A stretch of 64,000 bases of DNA from Butyrivibrio sp. GTDB lineage: Bacteria; Bacillota; Clostridia; Lachnospirales; Lachnospiraceae. The notes beneath the pieces are model-generated. The model was not told where the DNA came from, ran no database searches, and was given only the letters and a program-made list of their open reading frames with translations. Location of the stretch: positions 82,753 to 146,752 of the forward strand of contig SVGB01000006.1 of the NCBI GenBank assembly GCA_015056565.1, read 5' to 3'. Position 1 is the first letter of the stretch; the number at the start of each line of letters is the position of its first letter. Both the position numbers and the translations under genes were made by a program. Of the stretch, positions 1 through 7,910 are shown in pieces.

Positions 1-393
1 TACAGGAGCTCCTTTGTAGCATACCATGTAAGCAGAATTGGAGTTCTTGAACCTGTTTGTGGTGCCAGGGAAGAATTTCTCAATATCATCCTTCTGCCTG
101 TCAATTGAATAACCAAGCATAGAGTCGTCAGGGGATACTTTTACAAGGTCGTATTCTCTGGCGCTTTTACTTGTGTTGCTCATCTTGACCAGATAGTAGA
201 TATTGATCATCACAAGGCACAGGTTCATGATGGCTGTAGGATAGGAGTGGATTATAAAAGCATAGATCGTAAAGATAATGCTGCCTATGGTGTTTACCAC
301 ACGGAGTTTAACTACAGATACCATCAAAAAAGACACCAGAACAAGTGCAGATCCTGTATATCCGATTGCTTCAATAAGAACTTTTGTGTTCAT
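1..393 (-). CDS. YgjV-like membrane protein (partial, 3' end off window)
   Basis: The reverse strand is open from ATG at 393 to the window edge, 131 codons without a stop. A GGAAAGAGG ribosome binding site precedes the ATG. The first ~65 residues form about three membrane segments (motifs EAIGYTGSALVLVSF, NTIGSIIFTIYAFIIHSYP, MNLCLVMINIYYLV), a pattern I associate with YgjV-type small inner-membrane proteins. After them comes a soluble stretch (SKSAREYDLVKVSPDDS and on), so the full gene probably has a C-terminal cytoplasmic domain that cannot be seen here. The substrate or role is unknown. Another gene at 36386-36892 is also YgjV-like, but the two are not close copies. Divergent from the peptide gene at 526. 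Confidence 0.65.
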   Translation of the reverse strand, partial: MNTKVLIEAIGYTGSALVLVSFLMVSVVKLRVVNTIGSIIFTIYAFIIHSYPTAIMNLCLVMINIYYLVKMSNTSKSAREYDLVKVSPDDSMLGYSIDRQKDDIEKFFPGTTNRFKNSNSAYMVCYKGAPV

Positions 394-437
394 AAAAACC
401 TCTTTCCTTTGTGTAATGGTTTTTTGTTATAATAATT

Positions 438-466
438 TTGCCATTAGCTTTTTTGTTTCGTATAAA
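438..466 (+). promoter_or_regulatory. Promoter of the 526 peptide gene, TTGCCA-17-TATAAA
   Basis: A -35-like TTGCCA (438-443), exactly 17 bp, then TATAAA (461-466), with CG directly before the -10. The same layout recurs at 6833, 28835 and 51396, each upstream of a small protein gene, so it is more than a chance sigma-A match. Confidence 0.65.
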
Positions 467-525
467 TAATTATAAAGCGACTGAGCTATTTATCCAAGAG
501 ATATTCATATGAGGAGGAACTGACA

Positions 526-756
526 ATGGGAATCAATGAGAAATTAACAGATGAAGAACTTAAGGGCATTTCTGGCGGTGCTGGAAAAGCTATCGATCCC
601 AAGCATGAAAAAGAAAGAAAAGAGTTTGAAAAGGCATGGGAGAGGCAGAAAAAGGATGATCTTGATATTTCTGGAATGCGTCGTGCCGAGCTTTTTGATG
701 AGTGGCAGGCCAGCGGAAAATCTGCAGAGGTATTCCTTTCTAATATCAACTGCTAA
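526..756 (+). CDS. Double-glycine-leader small peptide (bacteriocin/Nif11-like leader)
   Basis: A 76-residue protein with a GAGGAGG ribosome binding site 9 bp before the ATG. Residues 1-18 look like the leader of peptides exported by C39-peptidase ABC transporters: acidic LTDEELKGISGG ending in Gly-Gly. The remaining ~58 residues are highly charged (KHEKERKEFEKAWERQKKDDLD) with one cysteine at the C-terminus, so this is not a classic hydrophobic bacteriocin core. No C39 transporter or modifying enzyme lies beside it; the ABC exporter at 1884 lacks a peptidase domain. It shares its leader type and promoter with the gene at 28900. Function is unknown; an exported signal or effector peptide is a guess. 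Confidence 0.75.
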   Translation: MGINEKLTDEELKGISGGAGKAIDPKHEKERKEFEKAWERQKKDDLDISGMRRAELFDEWQASGKSAEVFLSNINC

Positions 757-780
757 AGTTAAAAGAGAGCAAAAGAAAAG

Positions 781-812
781 GCAAGGAGGCCACATGTCTC
801 CTTGCTTTGCTA
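781..812 (+). terminator. Putative terminator after the 526 gene
   Basis: Inverted repeat GCAAGGAG (781-788) / CTCCTTGC (798-805) with a 9-nt loop, followed by a short T-rich stretch. It sits 25 bp after the stop of the peptide gene. The T run is weak. Confidence 0.45.
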
Positions 813-827
813 ATTAATACAAAGAAA

Positions 828-1007
828 TCACAGTAATAAAAGTGCGACAAAAGTAGCAAAAGCTGCCAAAAAAGCAGATGATGCTGCTATTGTGACAATT
901 TTTGACTTCAAGGCATTAGAATCTACGTACTTTCCGTTGAAATTAACAGTATCTATTGTTTTGGGTTCTGATACCTTGTTGTATCCGCTGCATGTATTAA
1001 TATCCAT
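828..1007 (-). CDS. Small membrane protein, 59 residues
   Basis: The start is placed at ATG 1007 because GGAGGA lies 7 bp upstream of it; a longer reading frame from 1055 lacks such a site. The protein has a polar N-terminal half with one Cys (MDINTCSGYNKVSEPKTID) and one hydrophobic C-terminal helix (IVTIAASSAFLAAFATFVALLLL), so it is probably a tail-anchored single-pass protein. I do not recognise a family. It lies convergent with the 526 gene and divergent from the 1234 gene. Confidence 0.5.
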   Translation of the reverse strand: MDINTCSGYNKVSEPKTIDTVNFNGKYVDSNALKSKIVTIAASSAFLAAFATFVALLLL

Positions 1008-1167
1008 AGGCTCGTCCTCCAATTTGATCAAAAACCAAATATCCAAATTAACCACTTTAGTAAATATTAACCTATAAATGTGTAGATTTGCTTACCATGA
1101 CCTTAAGATTTTATAAAAAGAGTATTAAGATAAAAAAATGTCGAAAAATTTATGGAATTTTCTTACA

Positions 1168-1202
1168 ATATTTCGAACAATATCCGAAATATGAATTATA
1201 AT
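1168..1202 (+). promoter_or_regulatory. Inverted repeat and -10 element before the 1234 gene
   Basis: Inverted repeat ATATTTCG (1168-1175) / CGAAATAT (1185-1192) directly upstream of a consensus TATAAT (1197-1202). It lies where a regulator could block or assist polymerase. No good -35 is visible, which fits an activated promoter (inference). Confidence 0.4.
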
Positions 1203-1233
1203 GAGTGTAGGTGAACAAAGGAGGTATGAGCTA

Positions 1234-1887
1234 ATGAAAAGAAATAGTATTGTTGGAATGATCTTAGCGACTACTCTTTTATTGACAACTGGATTTGGAG
1301 GATATGCGGCTGACAGATGTATTCAGAGCGAAAATGAAGATCTTAAGCCAGTCATATACCTATACCCACAGGAGGATGGCCAGGAAATCTCGGTCAGCCT
1401 TGATTATGATGGCGATATCACGGAGCTGATACCTGAATTTAATGCAGATAACACCTGGAACGTGACAGCAACGAAGGATGGCACTATTACTTTCGAGGGA
1501 CAGAACTATGACTACCTCTTCTGGGAAGGTGTTCCGCACTTTGAATATGATTTCTTCACCGGCTATTGCGTAAAAGGCTCAGAAACAGAGGCTTTTTTGA
1601 GAGATATGCTCCCAAAGCTTGGTCTTAACGACGCTGAAATGGAAGAATTTTTGAAGTTCTGGCTCCCAGACCTTGAAAGAAACCCTTATAACATGATAAG
1701 CTTCCAAGATAGAACTTATCGTAATGGGGCGAAACTTTCCGTCACACCAGAGCCTGACACTTTGATCAGAGTGTTCATGGCATGGTATCCTTCAGATGTT
1801 TACGTAAAGATTTCTCCTCAGATTATTGAAACCCCGGAAAGAAATGGCTTTACCGTGGTTGAATGGGGCGGAAACAAGGTTAGATGA
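1234..1887 (+). CDS. Exported protein of the KPVIYLYP type, function unknown
   Basis: A 217-residue protein. The ATG at 1234 is chosen over 1201 because AAAGGAGGT sits at 1217-1225 and the protein then opens with a signal peptide (KR then IVGMILATTLLLTTGFGGYAA). The mature part carries KPVIYLYPQ near the processed N-terminus and NYDYLFWEG further on. I recall this motif pair from conserved clostridial secreted proteins of unknown function, but I cannot name the family. Its stop overlaps the start of the ABC exporter by 4 bp (ATGA), so the two are translationally coupled and may work together. A lysine-arginine-poor acidic body and lack of a lipobox suggest a freely secreted or wall-associated protein. 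Confidence 0.75.
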   Translation: MKRNSIVGMILATTLLLTTGFGGYAADRCIQSENEDLKPVIYLYPQEDGQEISVSLDYDGDITELIPEFNADNTWNVTATKDGTITFEGQNYDYLFWEGVPHFEYDFFTGYCVKGSETEAFLRDMLPKLGLNDAEMEEFLKFWLPDLERNPYNMISFQDRTYRNGAKLSVTPEPDTLIRVFMAWYPSDVYVKISPQIIETPERNGFTVVEWGGNKVR

Positions 1888-3617
1888 AGCTTATCAAGAA
1901 ATTTATACCATACTATAAGCCTTATATAGGCATCTTTTTGCTGGATCTTTTATGTGCTTCTATCATGTCGGCAATCGATCTGGCATTTCCACAATTCATG
2001 AGGATCCTCAGGGCAACGCTTTATTTGGAGGCACCAGAGGTGATCTTAAAGAGAATAGGGCTTGTTGCAGCGCTTCTGATCGCAATGTATGCGGTCAGAA
2101 GCCTTTGTAAGTATTATGTAACTTACCAGGGGCACATGATGGGAGCCAGGATGGAATCCACCATGAGAAGAGAGCTGTTTGACAGGTTTGAAGCATTCTC
2201 TTTTTCCTATTATGACACCCATAACACAGGAGAAATGATGTCCAAGCTGGTTTCAGATCTTTTTGATGTATCTGAGCTGGCTCATCACGGCCCTGAGAAT
2301 ATCTTTATATCAGTGGTCAAGATAATCGGATCTTTCATTCTTCTTATGAGGATCAATGTTCCCATGACTCTGTGTCTGCTGGCAGTAGTGATCTGCATGG
2401 CATGTTTTTCTGTGAGTCAGAACAAAAAGATGAGAAGGACGTTTTCTGACAACCGCAGAAAGATCGCGGGAATCAATTCCTCCCTGCAGGATACTCTTGG
2501 AGGTATCAGGGTTGTTAAGTCCTTTACCGGTGAAGAAATTGAGCAGGGCAAGTTTGATAAGTCAAACCTGGCATTTCTTGATTCAAAACAGGCAAATTAC
2601 AGGCAGATGGCTCTTTTCCACTCAGGAAACAACCTCTTTGAGGGGCTGATGTTCGTGGCCGTACTTGTGGCAGGAGGCGTGTTCATTGCAACTGGGCAGC
2701 TGACTGGTGAGGATATAGCTATCTATGCTCTGTATATAAACATTTTCATAAACCCTGTAAACGTTCTGGTTGAGTTCACTGAGCAGCTACAGAAGGGCAT
2801 GGCGGGCTTTGAAAGATTTTCAGATGTCATGGATACAATGCCTGAGATTGTTGATAAGGATGGGGCAAAAGAGCTAAAGGACGTCAAGGGTGTTATCGAC
2901 TACAAGAACGTGTCCTTTGCCTATGGAGATGAAGAGGCAGTTCTTAAGGATATCAACCTCCATGTAGAGGCTGGCAGGGCTATTGCCATCGTAGGGCCTT
3001 CAGGCGGCGGAAAGACCACACTTTGCTCGCTCCTTCCAAGATTTTATGATGTAAGCGACGGAGCGGTCCTCATTGATGGAACAGACATAAGGGATGTGAC
3101 ACAGAAATCCCTTAGATCCTTCATCGGAATTGTACAGCAGGACGTATACCTGTTTAATGGCACGGTAAAAGAGAACATCGCTTACGGAAAACCTGATGCC
3201 ACAATGGAAGAAATAGTACAAGCAGCAAAAAATGCCGATCTTTTGGGCTTTATTGAGATGTTGCCAAATGGCTTTGATACAGAGGTAGGAGAGAGGGGAG
3301 CAAGGCTTTCTGGAGGCCAGAAACAAAGAATTGCCATCGCCAGGGTGTTCCTTAAGAATCCTCCGATCCTGATCCTTGATGAGGCCACAAGTGCTCTTGA
3401 TAACGAGAGTGAGAGATATATTCAGGAAAGCCTTGATAAGCTTGCAAAAGGAAGAACAACGATCACCATCGCCCACAGGCTTTCAACTATCCTTGGGGCG
3501 GATGAGATCATTGTCCTTGATGAAGATGGTATAAAAGAGCGCGGAAAGCACAAAGAACTGATCCAAAAGGGCGGTCTGTACGAGAAGTATTACCGGATGC
3601 AGCTTGGAAAAGTATAA
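1884..3617 (+). CDS. ABC exporter, fused permease-ATPase (MsbA/MdlB type)
   Basis: A 577-residue half-transporter: an N-terminal six-helix membrane domain (about residues 15-310) followed by a nucleotide-binding domain. The ATPase shows Walker A GPSGGGKTT, the Q-loop (GIVQQDVYLF), signature LSGGQKQRIAIAR, Walker B ILILDEATSALD and the H-loop TITIAHRLS, so it should be active. There is no N-terminal C39 peptidase, which argues against a dedicated double-glycine peptide exporter. Family members export lipids, drugs or peptides as homo- or heterodimers; no partner is adjacent, so a homodimer is likely. Coupled by a 4-bp overlap to the secreted protein at 1234. Confidence 0.9.
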   Translation: MKLIKKFIPYYKPYIGIFLLDLLCASIMSAIDLAFPQFMRILRATLYLEAPEVILKRIGLVAALLIAMYAVRSLCKYYVTYQGHMMGARMESTMRRELFDRFEAFSFSYYDTHNTGEMMSKLVSDLFDVSELAHHGPENIFISVVKIIGSFILLMRINVPMTLCLLAVVICMACFSVSQNKKMRRTFSDNRRKIAGINSSLQDTLGGIRVVKSFTGEEIEQGKFDKSNLAFLDSKQANYRQMALFHSGNNLFEGLMFVAVLVAGGVFIATGQLTGEDIAIYALYINIFINPVNVLVEFTEQLQKGMAGFERFSDVMDTMPEIVDKDGAKELKDVKGVIDYKNVSFAYGDEEAVLKDINLHVEAGRAIAIVGPSGGGKTTLCSLLPRFYDVSDGAVLIDGTDIRDVTQKSLRSFIGIVQQDVYLFNGTVKENIAYGKPDATMEEIVQAAKNADLLGFIEMLPNGFDTEVGERGARLSGGQKQRIAIARVFLKNPPILILDEATSALDNESERYIQESLDKLAKGRTTITIAHRLSTILGADEIIVLDEDGIKERGKHKELIQKGGLYEKYYRMQLGKV

Positions 3618-3639
3618 GTAAATATATGATCTACAGGTG

Positions 3640-3672
3640 TTGCTCACCGCAGTATGCGGTGAGCAATATTTC
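3640..3672. terminator. Hairpin between convergent genes
   Basis: A near-perfect 12-bp stem TTGCTCACCGCA (3640-3651) / TGCGGTGAGCAA (3655-3666) with a 3-nt loop. The last codons and stop of the minus-strand synthase lie inside the stem. T runs on both sides are poor, so termination efficiency is uncertain. Confidence 0.5.
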
Positions 3673-6600
3673 TAAGCAGATGAGTGATTATTCCGTAGTC
3701 TCTGTTCAGGGACTGAGGAAGAGTGGGCACTCTGTCAAATAATATCTGCTGATATTCATCGCCAGTTCCTTTTAAATCCAGTATTTCAAGTGAATAGACC
3801 GCAGACACACCAGATCTTGAAGGGGTGATCCCCGTAATTACACAGCCAAGATCTGCTGATGCTGTGAGGGCATCTATGTTCACATCTACGTTGTCACCAA
3901 TGACGATATCGCCGGCTTCATCCAGGAAAACCTTTAGGCTGTGCTCTGTCAGGAAGGTTGTGATGCCATCAAACTTTTGACCGTCAGCTTTTTTGGTCAT
4001 AAGTATCGGTTCTGCGTCAATTACATGAACTTCATCAGCTTCACTGTCCCTGCCATCCTCAAGGAACATGGACATAGCAAGGTAGTAGGAATTTCTGATA
4101 AGCCAGAAGATAAGGATAAGAAGTGAAAGCGACTGAAGCCCCTTTGCAATAACGATGCACCTTATGATTCCGACTATAGAAAGAGCGATAAGCACAAGGT
4201 ATGGCATCATGGATTTAAGATCGGAGCCTCTTTTTACCTTTCTTGCAGACTTATCGGTAACAGCAAACTTCTTGGTTGTGATGCCAAAGAACTCTTTGAT
4301 TATAGGCACAAGAAGATGCGGCATTACACTGGTTTCATAAATTCCGCTCCACTTAAGGGATACAGAGTTATCACTGTTGGCTCTAAGGCACAGATCCTGC
4401 ATGATATACATTGGGACCCAGAATATCAGAAGATCAAGCCAGGAACACTTAAACACAGGGATAGCAAATACTGCGAAGATCAGCGGGGAAATTATGTAAA
4501 TCAGGTTTTTGATTGGTGAATACCAGTAAACCACGGAACTCCAGTAGCTAAGGCGTTGTGAAAAAGAAAGTCCCTTGCGTCTGAACAGGTGGAGCTGGCG
4601 TGCTGTGCTGATAACGCCGCGGCCCCAGCGGATCCTCTGCTTGATATGCTCTTTGAAGGTATCAGGCGTCTTTCCGCTGGCCAGTGGCTCAGGAAGAGCA
4701 AGACTCACAAAGCCGTGAGACTCAATAAGAAGACCTGTGGCAAAATCTTCTGTGATGGATTCGGTATAGAATCCGCCCACTGCTTCAAGAGCTTCTCTGG
4801 CGATAACAGTGTTAGAACCGCCATAGATCACGCTGTTTGTGGAAGTTTTTGCAACTTCAATGGTCCTGTAAAAGAAATCCTGCTCATTGGGAGCAGTCTT
4901 TTCAGAATAAAGAGCATATTGGAAAATATCAGGTTCATAGAAGCACTGGGGAGTCTGCAACAGGCCAAGACGTATTTTCTTTTCCGCAGGAAGGCTCTCG
5001 CTCTTCTTTTTTGCGTCTATGAAGTAAGGAATGGTCTTAAGAAGGAAATCGCTCTTTACCAGCATATCAGCGTCCAAGGTTACTACGTAAGGAGCGCTGG
5101 TCTTTCCGAGGGCATTGTTTAGGTTACCTGCCTTGGCACCTTTGTTGTCAGGGCGATCGAAATAACCAATTCCCATGGAATCAGCAAGGGAGCGCATTTC
5201 ACTTCTTCTGTTGTCGTCGCATAGCCATACATGCACCTTGGACTTGTCAGGATATCTAAGGTGGTTGCATGCATTTATTGTCTTCCTTAGGAGATCGGCG
5301 GGCTCATTATAGGTGGCTATAAAGATGTCAACCTCAGGAAATTCATCATCTGAAATAGCTGGCAGAGGATGATCCTTTAAGGCCAAAAGGTTCATATAAA
5401 GGATTATGGACTCGATAAATCCAAAAACTTCCACAACCAGCAGGATAATATTGGAGGCCACAGCAACAGGTCCCATTTTCACAGGGACTGAGTAGGCTAT
5501 ACGCCAGAACAGATACATAAGCGTAAAGAATATGCTAAGAAGGAGCACGATTCTTTTTAATACAGAGAAGATTTTCTCTTTTATCTTCGGATTGCTTGTA
5601 GGATTTGTGGCATCAAGATTGTCGTAAATTAAGTATTTTTTTCTGGAAATAGATCTTACTGTGACTACGAAAATCACAGCTACAGCCTCAAGAATTAGAA
5701 TATCAAGCGCTATTTTTGGCCATGCGTTGATCATTGCCACATCTCTCTGGGTCAGAGACTGCAAAAGAGCTGATGGAAGGACGACCTTCTTTGCCTCAGC
5801 TTCCGGTATAGGGATTAAATCCGGTTCCTGACCACTAATAAGAGCCTTGACCCAGGTTCCGCTTGGAGTAAGATCTGCGTCCGTCATAGGCTTGTGAGGG
5901 TCATATTGGGGCTTTAACATGGCGGAGGACTCATCCTTGTTGGACAAACTCCAGATTGCATAGCTGATACCATTCTCGTGGAGGATGTTGAACCATTCTG
6001 CGGAAGTTTTATAGTCAACAGCGCCATCACCACTGGCTTCACAGATGCCGCACTCTGAGATAAATACAGGAAGACCCTTATCAAGTGCTTCCAGCAGCTC
6101 GCCCTGGAGATCGGTATGGTGGGTAGCAGAGTAGAAGTGAAGAACATACATCACATTGTCGAAATCGAGGGGGTTTCTGGAGGCCATGATAAGATCTCTG
6201 TCATAGGAGGACGTTCCAACTAAGATGACAGCATCAGGACTGTTTGCTCTGATAATAGGGATGACCTTGTTTGAATACTCATAAACGTCGCTCCAGGAGC
6301 ACTCTTTATTGGGCTCATTACATATCTCGTAGATGATATTTGGAACGCCGGCGTACTCGGAAGAAATCTGGCTAAAGAAGTCCATGGCCGCATCGATGTT
6401 GATGTTGGGGTCATAGTCGTTAAGGATATGCCAGTCAACCATGACGTACATATCGTTTTTTATGGCATAGTCAACGCCTTGTCTTAGAAGCGCTGCGTTT
6501 TCATCTTTTTCTCCATTGCAGTAAAGCTCAGAATACATGGGAAGTCTTACGAGGTTACAATCCCATTCGGTGGAGACCTGCTTAAATATGTCGCTAGATA

Positions 6601-6829
6601 TAAAGTCTGGGAACCAGGTGAGGCCGTGAAGACTTACACCTTTAAGAATGACAGGAGAGCCGTTTTTATCCACGAGCTTAGTGCCCTTTACAGACAGTTG
6701 GCCGCTTGTACTTGGCCTTGCGTGGATAAAGGAGCTATCCCCTGCATAAGAAGTAAATCCCGAACATAAAATGCCCAGGATCAGTGAAAATGCTGCGATG
6801 ATTGAAATTACCCTGATAGTTTTTTTCAT
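3644..6829 (-). CDS. GH5 cellulase - GT2 cellulose-synthase-like fusion protein
   Basis: A 1061-residue protein in one reading frame. In order: signal/anchor helix (7-29); GH5 glycosidase domain (about 45-330) with acid/base Glu172 in CNEPN and nucleophile Glu259 in FISECG; a hydrophobic pair (about 370-390 and 425-445, 455-480); a GT2 catalytic core with DDN (538-540), the DAD motif (586-588), TED (693-695) and QRIRW (731-735); further membrane helices to about 920; and a C-terminal soluble domain in the PilZ position that lacks a clear RxxxR / (D/N)xSxxG signature. The GT2 motifs are those of processive BcsA-type beta-glycan synthases. Clostridial cellulose operons encode synthase and GH5 endoglucanase separately; here both are joined, with the GH5 domain predicted outside the cell. 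The product is probably cellulose or a related beta-glucan (inference). No BcsB/CcsB-like gene is adjacent. Confidence 0.88.
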   Translation of the reverse strand: MKKTIRVISIIAAFSLILGILCSGFTSYAGDSSFIHARPSTSGQLSVKGTKLVDKNGSPVILKGVSLHGLTWFPDFISSDIFKQVSTEWDCNLVRLPMYSELYCNGEKDENAALLRQGVDYAIKNDMYVMVDWHILNDYDPNINIDAAMDFFSQISSEYAGVPNIIYEICNEPNKECSWSDVYEYSNKVIPIIRANSPDAVILVGTSSYDRDLIMASRNPLDFDNVMYVLHFYSATHHTDLQGELLEALDKGLPVFISECGICEASGDGAVDYKTSAEWFNILHENGISYAIWSLSNKDESSAMLKPQYDPHKPMTDADLTPSGTWVKALISGQEPDLIPIPEAEAKKVVLPSALLQSLTQRDVAMINAWPKIALDILILEAVAVIFVVTVRSISRKKYLIYDNLDATNPTSNPKIKEKIFSVLKRIVLLLSIFFTLMYLFWRIAYSVPVKMGPVAVASNIILLVVEVFGFIESIILYMNLLALKDHPLPAISDDEFPEVDIFIATYNEPADLLRKTINACNHLRYPDKSKVHVWLCDDNRRSEMRSLADSMGIGYFDRPDNKGAKAGNLNNALGKTSAPYVVTLDADMLVKSDFLLKTIPYFIDAKKKSESLPAEKKIRLGLLQTPQCFYEPDIFQYALYSEKTAPNEQDFFYRTIEVAKTSTNSVIYGGSNTVIAREALEAVGGFYTESITEDFATGLLIESHGFVSLALPEPLASGKTPDTFKEHIKQRIRWGRGVISTARQLHLFRRKGLSFSQRLSYWSSVVYWYSPIKNLIYIISPLIFAVFAIPVFKCSWLDLLIFWVPMYIMQDLCLRANSDNSVSLKWSGIYETSVMPHLLVPIIKEFFGITTKKFAVTDKSARKVKRGSDLKSMMPYLVLIALSIVGIIRCIVIAKGLQSLSLLILIFWLIRNSYYLAMSMFLEDGRDSEADEVHVIDAEPILMTKKADGQKFDGITTFLTEHSLKVFLDEAGDIVIGDNVDVNIDALTASADLGCVITGITPSRSGVSAVYSLEILDLKGTGDEYQQILFDRVPTLPQSLNRDYGIITHLLRNIAHRILR

Positions 6830-6832
6830 TTT

Positions 6833-6861
6833 TTGCCATCCACTTCGCTAGTTCGTATAAA
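6833..6861 (+). promoter_or_regulatory. Promoter of the 6903 ORF, TTGCCA-17-TATAAA
   Basis: TTGCCA (6833-6838), 17 bp, TATAAA (6856-6861) with CG before the -10, the same arrangement as at 438, 28835 and 51396. It supports the short ORF at 6903 being a real transcribed gene. Confidence 0.65.
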
Positions 6862-6902
6862 TACATGTAATACCTATTACTACAGAAAAGAGGTACAAAA
6901 AT

Positions 6903-7031
6903 ATGTCAAAAATAAGAGAATGTATTTCAGATTGCAGAAACAATGTAGTATTTGCAGTAACAATGGCCAGAGATGTGGCTAAGTATCTGAAGGAAGAAAA
7001 GAAAAACGAGAAGCTCTGTCTTCAGATCTGA
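6903..7031 (+). CDS. Short ORF, 42 residues
   Basis: ATG at 6903 with AAGAGG about 9 bp upstream, and a well-formed promoter further up. The peptide begins MSKIRECISDCRNNVVF and is amphipathic with a lysine/glutamate-rich C-terminal part (YLKEEKKNEKLCLQI); it has three cysteines and no signal peptide or Gly-Gly leader. No family recognised. It lies between two minus-strand genes, so it would be a monocistronic unit. Confidence 0.55.
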   Translation: MSKIRECISDCRNNVVFAVTMARDVAKYLKEEKKNEKLCLQI

Positions 7032-7042
7032 TCAAAACGTAA

Positions 7043-7819
7043 TCATATCAATTGATATTTATTCATGGCCTTCCAGATTCCGTCATCTTCAAGATTGGAG
7101 GTGACGAAGTCTGCCAGGGCTTTTGTTTCGTCTGAGGATCTTCCCATGGCAACTGCAATGCCAGCGGTCTCAAGCATCTCCTTGTCGTTGATGCTGTCTC
7201 CAAAAGCCATAGTATTACGGGGGTCTTCATTCAATAGCTTGCACACTTCCAGTACACCGGTTCCTTTGCTGAAGCCCTTTGGCACCATTTCTACGATGGT
7301 GTCGGTGTGAAGGATATAGTTGTACAGATCGCCAATTTCTTTAAAGCACTGGTCCCTTGTGGGGCTTGTGCAGTCGCAGGAGAGCTTGTTCATCTCCCAG
7401 TTTCCCCAGTTATCAGTGATCCCAAGGAGATTTTCTCCCATTTCACGCATGACTTTTTCGCCATACATATCCCCTTCAAAATCACTTCTGTCCATATACA
7501 GGTACTTAGGACCTTCAAGGATTGCCTTAAATCCGTGTCTTTTTACTGCCTCCAGGGTTCTTATTGCGTCTTCTTTTGGGATAACTCTGTTAAAAAGAGT
7601 CTCTCCCTTGTATTCAATCATGCATCCGCAGGATGAGACTATTCCATCAAAACCTATGCTAAGAAGCTCTTTGTTGTGAACAAATGCTCTTGCCCGTCCG
7701 GTGTTTATAAAGCAGTGGTGGCCATTTTCCTGGGCTTTTTTGATCGCAAGCTTGGTGCTGTCTGGGATGTAGTTCTTGTAATCCCACAAAGTGCCGTCAA
7801 TATCGAAAAACAAAATCAT
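7043..7819 (-). CDS. HAD-superfamily phosphatase, Cof type (IIB)
   Basis: A 258-residue protein with the HAD motifs in order: motif I FFDIDGTLWD (nucleophile and acid/base Asp at the N-terminus), motif II INTGR, a central C2-type cap domain, and motif IV MAFGDSINDKEML. Cof-type enzymes dephosphorylate sugar phosphates, pyridoxal phosphate or flavin intermediates; the substrate cannot be read from sequence. ATG at 7819 has a GGAG site 8 bp upstream. Stands alone on the minus strand. Confidence 0.88.
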   Translation of the reverse strand: MILFFDIDGTLWDYKNYIPDSTKLAIKKAQENGHHCFINTGRARAFVHNKELLSIGFDGIVSSCGCMIEYKGETLFNRVIPKEDAIRTLEAVKRHGFKAILEGPKYLYMDRSDFEGDMYGEKVMREMGENLLGITDNWGNWEMNKLSCDCTSPTRDQCFKEIGDLYNYILHTDTIVEMVPKGFSKGTGVLEVCKLLNEDPRNTMAFGDSINDKEMLETAGIAVAMGRSSDETKALADFVTSNLEDDGIWKAMNKYQLI

Positions 7820-7910
7820 AAAAACTATCTCCAGTTAAAACATATGCTATGATTATTATAACTTATTAATTGTCAGATTAGTCGTTAATTTTAATTTGGA
7901 GCACAACCAC

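Noticed and set aside
4589..5122. 177-codon plus-strand frame inside the GH5-GT2 gene
   Set aside because: Shadow of the synthase coding strand; no start signal or domain.
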